Shown: one piece after another, positions 58,515 to 64,000 of the stretch
Position numbering within the stretch: position 1 is the stretch's first letter
How the letters are laid out: every line of letters begins with the position of its first letter
Assembly: GCF_019880245.1 (NCBI RefSeq)
Contig: NZ_CP082286.1
Location: 1,258,521 to 1,322,520 of the forward strand
DNA length: 64,000 bases
Source: Halobaculum roseum
Lineage (GTDB): Archaea; Halobacteriota; Halobacteria; Halobacteriales; Haloferacaceae
Reading direction: 5' to 3'
The notes under the pieces: generated by a model
The model's input: the letters and a program-made list of their open reading frames with translations, nothing else
Database searches by the model: none
Told to the model about the DNA's origin: nothing
Translations under genes and position numbers: made by a program

Positions 58515-59591
58515 CTATCGCCCGCCCTCGCCCCGCTCAACCGCGCCCGTCCCCGCGCGGTCGAACCCCTCCAGATCGATCCTCCCCTCCGGCATCGGAA
58601 CGCCCTCGAACGGGTCCGCCCCGTCCGCGAGCAGCAGGCTGCCGTCCAGATCCGCGTAATCGAGCAGCGGTCCGAGGTGACAGCCGGCGGCGATGGCGGC
58701 GTTCGACTCGACCATGCAGCCGAGCATGACGTCGAGGCCGTGCGCGCGGGCGGCGTGAACCATCCGTTTCGCCTCCAGCAGGCCGCCGCACTTCATCAGC
58801 TTCAGGTTCGCGATGTCGCAGCGATCGGCGATCCGCGGGATGTCCGCGAGCGTGACGCACGACTCGTCGGCGGCGATCGGGAGCACGGAACGCTCGGAGG
58901 CGTCCTTCAGGCCCGCCGGGTTCTCCGCGGGGATGGGCTGTTCGATGAACTCGACGCCCAGATCCGCGAGCCACTCGCTCTTTCGGGCGGTCTCGCGCGG
59001 GGTCCACGCCTCGTTCGCGTCGACGCGCAGCGTCGCCTCGGGCGCCTCCTCGCGCACCGCCTCGACGACCTCGCGGTCGCGGTCGGTGCCCAGTTTGAGC
59101 TTGAGGGTGGAGTAGCCCGACTCGACGGCGGCGGCGGTCTTCTCGCGCATCACGTCGGTGTCGTCGATGCCGATCGTGTACGACGACGTGGGGGCGTCCG
59201 CGGGGTTCAGCCCCCACAGGCGGTACAGCGGGACGCCGAGGCGTTTCGCGGCCAGATCGTGCAGCGCGATGGAGACGCCACAGCGGGCGGCGGGGTTGTC
59301 GGCGACCACGCCCTCCATGCGCTCCTCGATCTCCGCGATGGCGTGGGGGTCGCCGACGGTCTCGACCTCGGCGAGCAGGTCCGGGAGCACGGCCACGACG
59401 GTGTCGGCCGTCTCGCCGTAGTGGCTCGACGGCGCGGCGGCGCCGACCCCGACCATTCCGCCCTCGTCCTCGATCCGGACGATCACGTTCTCGGCGGCGG
59501 TGGTGGTGCCCCGCGAGATGGTGAAGTCGTGTTCCAGCGGTAGCGAGACGCGCTCGAAGGACGCGGTAAGCGTCGACGAGGAGGCCGACAT
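58515..59591 (-). CDS. dgcA: N-acetyl-D-glutamate racemase-like enolase-superfamily enzyme (DgcA)
   Basis: A 358-residue enolase-superfamily protein of the dipeptide epimerase/muconate cycloisomerase subgroup. A catalytic K-x-K is in YSTLKLKLG; metal ligands are DANEAW, EQPIP and ADESCV, with a second base K in NLKLMKCGG. Together with the upstream DUF1611 gene (TGATG overlap) this matches the DgcN-DgcA pair reported to convert D-glutamate to L-glutamate through N-acetylated intermediates in marine bacteria; DgcA is the racemase. Operon pairing and family give the call; activity on this substrate is inferred. Confidence 0.8.
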   Translation of the reverse strand: MSASSSTLTASFERVSLPLEHDFTISRGTTTAAENVIVRIEDEGGMVGVGAAAPSSHYGETADTVVAVLPDLLAEVETVGDPHAIAEIEERMEGVVADNPAARCGVSIALHDLAAKRLGVPLYRLWGLNPADAPTSSYTIGIDDTDVMREKTAAAVESGYSTLKLKLGTDRDREVVEAVREEAPEATLRVDANEAWTPRETARKSEWLADLGVEFIEQPIPAENPAGLKDASERSVLPIAADESCVTLADIPRIADRCDIANLKLMKCGGLLEAKRMVHAARAHGLDVMLGCMVESNAAIAAGCHLGPLLDYADLDGSLLLADGADPFEGVPMPEGRIDLEGFDRAGTGAVERGEGGR

Positions 59592-60613
59592 CACCGGATC
59601 GCCTCCACGACCTCCTCGGCGCCGAAGCGGATCAGGTCCGTCGCGGGCGCGTCGATCCCGGCGGCGAACTCCTCGACGGCGGCCTCGGCGGCCGCGTCGT
59701 CGTCGAGGTCGGCGGTGTTGAGCGCGCCGGCGACGACCTCGGTCCCGTGGACGGGCGCCGCGAGCGACTCGTACAGGTCGACGTACTCCGGCAGCGGCGG
59801 GAGGTCGAACGACTCGTAGCCGTGGATCGCCTCCCGACCGGCGGCGTGACACATGACGAGCTCGTCCGCCATCGCGCCGTGGAGGATGCCGCAGGTGACC
59901 GCCGAGTAGGCGGGGTGGACGATGCTCCCCTGACCCTCGACGACGAGCAGGTCGTGGTCGTCGCCCTTCTCCAGGATCATCTCCTCGACGGCGCCGGCGG
60001 TGAAGTCAGAGACGACGCGGTCGACGGGGTTGCCCCAGCCCTCGATCATGATCCCGGTCTGGCCCGTAGGGATCGCGCACGCGTCGATGCCGGCCTCCCT
60101 CGCCGCGTCGACGATCTCCATCGTCGCGGTCATCTTGCCGACCGAGCAGTCGGTGCCGACGGTGAGCACCACGTCGGCGTCGACCTCGTCCGATCGCCCC
60201 TCGGCGACGCCGATGTCGCTGTCCGGGCGCCGCACGTCCCACAGCTCGACGCCGTGTTCGGCCGCCAGCGCGGCGAGGTCGTCGTCGTCGTTCAGGAAAT
60301 AGTGGAGCCCCGAGACCACGTCGCAGCCGGCCTCGATGGCGGCCTCCACGTCCGGCCGCCACGACTCGTCGAAGCCGCCGCCGATCGGCGCGATCCCGAT
60401 GACGAGCGCGTCCACGTCGTCGGGCACGTCCGCGAACGAGGCGACGACGGGCGCGTCGGCCACGCCGGGGAGGTGGTCGGCGACGCGCTCGCCGGGGCGG
60501 TCGCGGTCGAGGACGGCGGCGACCTCGTAGTCGGCGTAGCGGATGATGCCGTTGGCGGTCTTCGAGCGGTCGGGGAACTTCCCGTGCGCGAGGACGGCGA
60601 CGCGATCGGACAT
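59591..60613 (-). CDS. dgcN: D-glutamate N-acetyltransferase-like DUF1611 protein (DgcN)
   Basis: A 340-residue DUF1611 protein. A P-loop-like VGTDCSVGKMTATME lies in the middle, after the N-terminal VAVLAHGKFPDRSKTANGIIRYADYEVAAVLD; later sequence includes GQTGIMIEGWGNPVDRVVSDF and EGQGSIVHPAYSAVTCGILHG. In characterised marine systems this family is the D-glutamate N-acetyltransferase DgcN, working with the adjacent racemase DgcA. Its stop shares the start region of dgcA (TGATG), so the two are one unit. An alternative view is an older unassigned nucleotide-binding DUF. Confidence 0.8.
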   Translation of the reverse strand: MSDRVAVLAHGKFPDRSKTANGIIRYADYEVAAVLDRDRPGERVADHLPGVADAPVVASFADVPDDVDALVIGIAPIGGGFDESWRPDVEAAIEAGCDVVSGLHYFLNDDDDLAALAAEHGVELWDVRRPDSDIGVAEGRSDEVDADVVLTVGTDCSVGKMTATMEIVDAAREAGIDACAIPTGQTGIMIEGWGNPVDRVVSDFTAGAVEEMILEKGDDHDLLVVEGQGSIVHPAYSAVTCGILHGAMADELVMCHAAGREAIHGYESFDLPPLPEYVDLYESLAAPVHGTEVVAGALNTADLDDDAAAEAAVEEFAAGIDAPATDLIRFGAEEVVEAIR

Positions 60614-60738
60614 GTGAGAAGGTGTGCGAGCGTGGGTGATAAATCGGACTCACGCGGTCGGATCGGCCGCTTATCACGGGAGATGGAGTCGATGGTGTGG
60701 TGGGGAGGTGGGTTGTTTCGACAGCGACGACCGTGGAG

Positions 60739-61156
60739 ACGACCGCGAAAGCCCCCGCGACTCTCGACTCGCGCGACTCGCTGTGCTCCTCGCGCTCACT
60801 CCGTTCGCGCTGCGGTGCTTGCTTCGTCGTGCTTCGTCGAGAGTCACGGCCCCTTTCAGTCCCTCCAACCGCACCGCAGCCTCTTCCTCCCCAACCGACT
60901 CGCTCGGCTTCGCCTCGCTCGTCCCTCGCGCGCGTCCGGCCGGCACGGAGGCCGGCCGGCGCGCGCCACCACGGTTCGTGCACACCAATCGTAGGGCCCC
61001 GTCGCTGGCCCGTCCAACCACTGGGTGGGACTGAAAGGGGCCGGACGGCTCGTGAGCCGAGACGAAGTAAGCACCGTAGCGGAGTGAGCGAAGCGAACGG
61101 AGCGAGGAGCGCAACGAGTCGCAGGCCACGAGCCGTCCGGGGGCTTTCGCGGTCGT
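60739..61156. mobile_element. Long imperfect inverted repeat, MITE-like, about 420 bp
   Basis: The outer ends match: ACGACCGCGAAAGCCCCCG at 60739 and its complement at about 61138-61156. The inner ends are GGCCCCTTTCAGTCCC (60848-60863) and GGGACTGAAAGGGGCC (61027-61042), an exact match. The arms between are about 125-130 bp, roughly complementary with mismatches. The 163-bp core holds a GC-rich palindrome (around 60931-60966). No transposase frame and no clear target duplication were seen. The remaining flank to 61310 holds no gene; the downstream gene's promoter must lie there. Confidence 0.6.
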
Positions 61157-61310
61157 GTTCTCCGCCGGAACGACAGCGTCCATACCCGAAGCAACAGAAA
61201 TCACAGGAACCACACTAACCACACGAACACGATCACCGAACGAACCGAATACAGGCACAGCCGGCCGATTTCACCGCCCCTTACCCGGCTCGCGAACCAG
61301 AGTCCACGTA

Positions 61311-62663
61311 ATGAGCGACGGCATCCACCTCAACCTCTTCACGATGAACTCCGTGGAGCACGTCTCCCCCGGCTCCTGGCAACACCCGGCGGACCGCTCG
61401 GCGGAGTACACGGACAGGGAGTACTGGACCGACGTGGCGCGCACCGCCGAGCGCGCCGGCTTCGCCGCGGTGTTCTTCGCCGACGTGCGCGGCATCTACG
61501 ACGTGTACGGCGGCGACCGCGAGACGGCCATCGAACGCGCCGTCCAGACCCCCTCGAACGACCCCGGCTACCTCGTGCCCGCGATGGCGGAGGTGACCGA
61601 CTCGCTGGGCTTCGCGGTCACGAAGTCGACGACCTACACCCACCCGTACCAGCTCGCGCGGGAACTCTCCACGCTCGATCACCTCACCGACGGCCGGGTC
61701 GCGTTCAACGTCGTCACCTCCTACCTCGAATCGGCGGCGGCGAACCTCGGGCTCGACGAGCGCATGGACAAGGGGACCAGATACGACCGCGCCGACGAGT
61801 TCATGGACGTGTGCTACGCGCTGTGGGAAGAGTCGTGGGACGACGAAGCCGTCGTCCGCGACCGCGAGTCGGGCGTCTTCACCGACCCCGCGGGGGTTCA
61901 CGAGATCGACCACGAGGGCGAGTTCTTCGACGTGCCCGGCCCCCACGGCTGCGAGCCGTCGCCCCAGCGCACGCCCGTGATCTTCCAGGCGGGCTCCTCC
62001 GACCGCGGGCGCGACTTCGCCGCCGCCAACGCCGAGGCGGTGTTCTGCTCGCAGCCGACCGAGCGCGGCGTCCGCGAGTACATGGACGACCTCCGCGAGC
62101 GCGCCGCAGCGCTCGGACGCGACCCCGACGAGCTGGCGTTCTTCCCGGGCGTCGTCCCCGTCGTCGCCGAGACCGAGGAGGCGGCAGAGGCGAAGTACGA
62201 GCGCCTGCTGGAGACGGTCGACGTGGAGGCGACGCTCGCGCTGCTGTCGGGCTTCCTCGACATGGACCTCTCCGAGCTCGACCCGGATCAGAAGATCGAA
62301 CACATCGAGACCGACGCGATCCAGGGGACGATGAACGCGTTCACGAAGTCCGACCCCGACCGCGAGTGGACGGTGCGCGAGGTTGCGCAGTTCTCCGGGC
62401 TCGGCACCACCTCGCCGGTCGTCGTCGGCACCCCCGAGCAGGTGGCCGACGAACTGCAGTACTGGCACGAGGAGGTCGGCGTCGCCGGCTTCAACGTGAA
62501 GGAGGTGCTGCGCACCGGAAGTCTCGACGACGTGGTCGACCTCCTCGTGCCCGAGTTACGCGCGCGAGATCTGCTCGCGGAGCCGACCCCCGGCGAGACC
62601 CTCCGGGGGCGACTGCTGGGCGACGGTCCCCGGCTGTCGGCGACACACCCCGCGCGGCAGTAG
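61311..62663 (+). CDS. LLM-class flavin-dependent monooxygenase (NtaA/DmoA-like)
   Basis: A 450-residue luciferase-like flavin monooxygenase. The N-terminus MSDGIHLNLFTMNSVEHVSPGSWQHPADRS is diagnostic of the NtaA/SnaA/DszA group; further signatures are FAAVFFADVRGIYDVYGG, LSTLDHLTDGRVAFNVVTSY, YDRADEFMDVCYALW, RTPVIFQAGSSDRGRDFAA and VVVGTPEQVADELQYW. These enzymes use reduced FMN and oxygen to cleave C-N or C-S bonds in aminopolycarboxylates, sulfones or similar substrates; the substrate here is unknown. It is monocistronic, downstream of the inverted-repeat element. Confidence 0.92.
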   Translation: MSDGIHLNLFTMNSVEHVSPGSWQHPADRSAEYTDREYWTDVARTAERAGFAAVFFADVRGIYDVYGGDRETAIERAVQTPSNDPGYLVPAMAEVTDSLGFAVTKSTTYTHPYQLARELSTLDHLTDGRVAFNVVTSYLESAAANLGLDERMDKGTRYDRADEFMDVCYALWEESWDDEAVVRDRESGVFTDPAGVHEIDHEGEFFDVPGPHGCEPSPQRTPVIFQAGSSDRGRDFAAANAEAVFCSQPTERGVREYMDDLRERAAALGRDPDELAFFPGVVPVVAETEEAAEAKYERLLETVDVEATLALLSGFLDMDLSELDPDQKIEHIETDAIQGTMNAFTKSDPDREWTVREVAQFSGLGTTSPVVVGTPEQVADELQYWHEEVGVAGFNVKEVLRTGSLDDVVDLLVPELRARDLLAEPTPGETLRGRLLGDGPRLSATHPARQ

Positions 62664-62800
62664 CTAAAATGAACCCCGCCGCTCCCGCAACGATCGCGGA
62701 TCGCCTCGCTGGGGCGCGAGGCTCGCACGGCCGTCGGTTTCGGTCGGGGACGGTACGGCCGACGCCAACATCATTAAGTAGTCGCACCCGTTTGTGACAG

Positions 62801-62885
62801 GTGACGCTTCGTCTGGAGGGCCGAAGCGTCAGCGGGGACCAATTCAGGGCGGAACGCGCGCCGCTCTTTTCACCGGCGCGCGTTC
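62801..62885 (+). ncRNA. Candidate structured RNA with two perfect stem-loops
   Basis: Stem one: TGACGCTTCG (62802-62811) and CGAAGCGTCA (62822-62831), 10-nt loop. Stem two: GAACGCGCGCCG (62852-62863) and CGGCGCGCGTTC (62874-62885), loop CTCTTTTCAC. A TATA-like TTAAGTA at 62774-62780 lies about 26 bp before the first stem, so a transcript could start exactly at it. The 62664-62977 gap has no gene. Equally, the stems could terminate the flanking convergent transcripts; no known RNA family is matched. Confidence 0.4.
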
Positions 62886-62977
62886 GGCCCACGTTTCACA
62901 CGCTCGAGCCGCCGGTTCGTCCGTCGTCGTGTATCCGTGAACGAGTTACATCCGTGAACCGTCGAGCCGCGAACTCG

Positions 62978-63166
62978 TCACCCGTCAGTGGGCGGGTTGC
63001 GGAACACGCCGTCGGCGATGGCGAGGCCGCCGACGGCCGAGCCGGCGGGCGCCGTCAGCCGGAACGGCACGCCGAGGCCGACCGTCGCGACGACGGCCGC
63101 GAGCAGGCTCACGCCGATGAGCGCGAGGAGCACGTCCGCACGCGACGGCCCGTCGACCGGGAGCAT
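62978..63166 (-). CDS. Very small membrane protein
   Basis: A 62-residue protein from ATG 63166: a short polar start (MLPVDGPSRAD), a hydrophobic helix VLLALIGVSLLAAVVATVGLGVPF and a second TAPAGSAVGGLAIADGVF segment. It resembles the one- or two-helix membrane peptides common in haloarchaea. An AT-rich TAATTACATCTAATTA tract at about 63169-63183 on the plus strand gives it a possible promoter. Function unknown, and it is below the size at which a frame alone is convincing. Confidence 0.6.
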   Translation of the reverse strand: MLPVDGPSRADVLLALIGVSLLAAVVATVGLGVPFRLTAPAGSAVGGLAIADGVFRNPPTDG

Positions 63167-63255
63167 AGTAATTACATCTAATTAGAGACGGAAACCGCTT
63201 TGGGTCGCTTCCGACTCGCCGGAACAGGTAGGTCGGTCGGGGGCCACCCCCGAAC

Positions 63256-63627
63256 GTGCCACACCTCCAGTTCGACACGGACGCCGACCCGACCCCTGAG
63301 GAGAAGGAGGCGCTCGCCGCCGCCGTCACGGACCTGTACACCGATCACATGGAGACGACCGCCGGCCACGTCGCCGTGACGATCCGCGACCGCGGGCCGG
63401 CGGACCTCCAGCTCGGTCGCGCGGTCGACGGTCCGCTCGTGTTCCTCGACGCGGACATCCGCGAGGGGCGCCCGTTCGAGTTGAAGCGGGCGTTCGCGCT
63501 CGCGACGATGGAGTACCTGATCGACGAGTGGAACGTCCCCGAGGAGAACCTGAAGGTGACGTTCACCGAGCACGCCGCCGAGGGGATGATGGGCTACGAT
63601 CGCGTCGGCGGCGACTGGGAGGGGTAG
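63256..63627 (+). CDS. Tautomerase-superfamily protein
   Basis: A 123-residue protein from GTG 63256. The residue after the start is proline (PHLQFDTDADPTPEEKEAL), the hallmark of 4-oxalocrotonate tautomerase/MIF-type enzymes in which Pro1 is the catalytic base after Met removal. The following helix (KEALAAAVTDLYTDHME) and the strand VAVTIRDRG fit one beta-alpha-beta unit, and the rest repeats it (FELKRAFALATMEYLIDEW). The length is that of a fused two-unit member. Substrate unknown; the GTG start is the only one that puts Pro at position one. Confidence 0.8.
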   Translation: MPHLQFDTDADPTPEEKEALAAAVTDLYTDHMETTAGHVAVTIRDRGPADLQLGRAVDGPLVFLDADIREGRPFELKRAFALATMEYLIDEWNVPEENLKVTFTEHAAEGMMGYDRVGGDWEG

Positions 63628-63692
63628 CTCGCGGCGGCGGAAACTGCGAGCGACCGTAACCGATACCGGGAGCGCGAACGAACGGAGCCGCG

Positions 63693-64000
63693 ATGCCCTC
63701 CAACGTCTCACGCGACGGTACAGTCGTCGCACTCGAAACGGCGCTGCTCGCGGTCGTCGCCGCGGCGGTGGCGACCGACCTCGTCCTGTTCGCCCGGCTC
63801 ACGCCGCAGTCGCTCGCGGAACCGATCCGGCTCCTGCTGGCCGCCGGCGCTGGGATCGCCGCGTCGCTCGCGGTCGCCGCCGGCGTCGCCGACGGGCGTC
63901 CCCTCGTCGCCGTCGGGGCGGTCGCCGCCGTTCCGATCGCCGGACTGTACGCCTACACCGGGCTGTTGCTCCCGTGGACGCAGCTGTCGTTCGTCCTCGG
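63693..64000 (+). CDS. Cytochrome b-like membrane protein (N-terminal fragment)
   Basis: The first 102 codons of a gene running past the window end. Three hydrophobic segments are visible (ETALLAVVAAAVATDLVLFA, LLLAAGAGIAASLAVAAGV, VAVGAVAAVPIAGLYAYTGLLLP). The last part, YTGLLLPWTQLSFVLG, closely resembles the G-x-L-L-P-W-x-Q segment of cytochrome b proteins, so a cytochrome b subunit or a relative is likely. Without the histidine ligands downstream this is provisional. Confidence 0.55.
   Translation, partial: MPSNVSRDGTVVALETALLAVVAAAVATDLVLFARLTPQSLAEPIRLLLAAGAGIAASLAVAAGVADGRPLVAVGAVAAVPIAGLYAYTGLLLPWTQLSFVL

Noticed and set aside
1..64000. CRISPR arrays, rRNA genes, integrases, transposases or prophage genes.
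   Set aside because: None were seen. The repeats present are short palindromes, one minisatellite, one 85-bp imperfect tandem and one inverted repeat without a transposase frame.

Overview
This window is GC-rich (around 70% by eye) chromosomal DNA from a haloarchaeon (class Halobacteria). The evidence is acidic proteomes with Asp/Glu/Gly-rich loops, Tat-type lipoprotein signals, leaderless genes with a TATA-like box about 27 bp before the start codon, archaeal trpDFEG order, a fused siroheme decarboxylase, an AbrB-PhoU regulator and an archaeal-type tRNA-Pro. The trp order and an inverted repeat ending in a GGGACTGAAAGG-type motif suggest a relative of Haloferax/Halorubrum, but this is only a tentative placement. 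Most of the window is core metabolism rather than an accessory island.

Layout. 1-2.6 kb: phosphate uptake (pstC fragment, pstS) divergent from an AbrB-PhoU regulator. 3.4-6.7 kb: two tandem moeA genes, the first fused to a periplasmic-binding-like domain. 6.9-13.1 kb: Hsp20, an ABC1/UbiB kinase, hydrolase, a zinc-type oxidoreductase, and a three-gene operon of two DUF2178-like membrane proteins plus an XRE regulator behind twin palindromes. 13.2-18.5 kb: His-rich MoaB, FilR1-like regulator, cmk-truB, an aspartoacylase-family enzyme, tRNA-Pro(GGG). 18.7-29.5 kb: CBS protein, a UbiA/lycopene-cyclase-domain fusion, methyltransferase, IlvD, a 7TM histidine kinase, hydrolase, and B12-dependent ribonucleotide reductase. 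30-40.3 kb: thymidylate kinase, lipoprotein, an orphan E1-alpha dehydrogenase, TrkA flanked by two RAM-only proteins, ATP-grasp ligase, HalOD1 protein, Vms1-like protein, aldo/keto reductase. 40.3-44.8 kb: PEP carboxylase divergent from an orphan Rieske protein. 45-49.1 kb: trpDFEG operon behind a palindrome. 49.2-52.1 kb: Tat-exported unknown and a visibly AT-richer DUF4143 ATPase, probably acquired. 52.1-60.6 kb: cyclophilin, second aspartoacylase-like enzyme, lipoprotein, TrpD2-like protein, AhbA-AhbB fusion, methyltransferase, dgcN-dgcA pair. 60.7-61.2 kb: a large imperfect inverted repeat. 61.3-64 kb: flavin monooxygenase, a possible structured RNA, tautomerase, and the start of a cytochrome b-like gene.

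No gene cluster here is clearly a new defence or biosynthetic system. The less ordinary signals are: short palindromes that sit inside coding sequence and encode disordered loops in unrelated proteins (moeA copies and trpE); palindromic operators before the XRE/DUF2178 operon, the trp operon and the DUF4143 ATPase gene; an inverted repeat around a TATA-like box upstream of the ribonucleotide reductase gene; two perfect stem-loops behind a TATA-like box at 62.8 kb; and the UbiA/lycopene cyclase fusion. Gene starts were chosen from ATG/GTG position, operon overlap and TATA spacing; no alignments or database searches were run.
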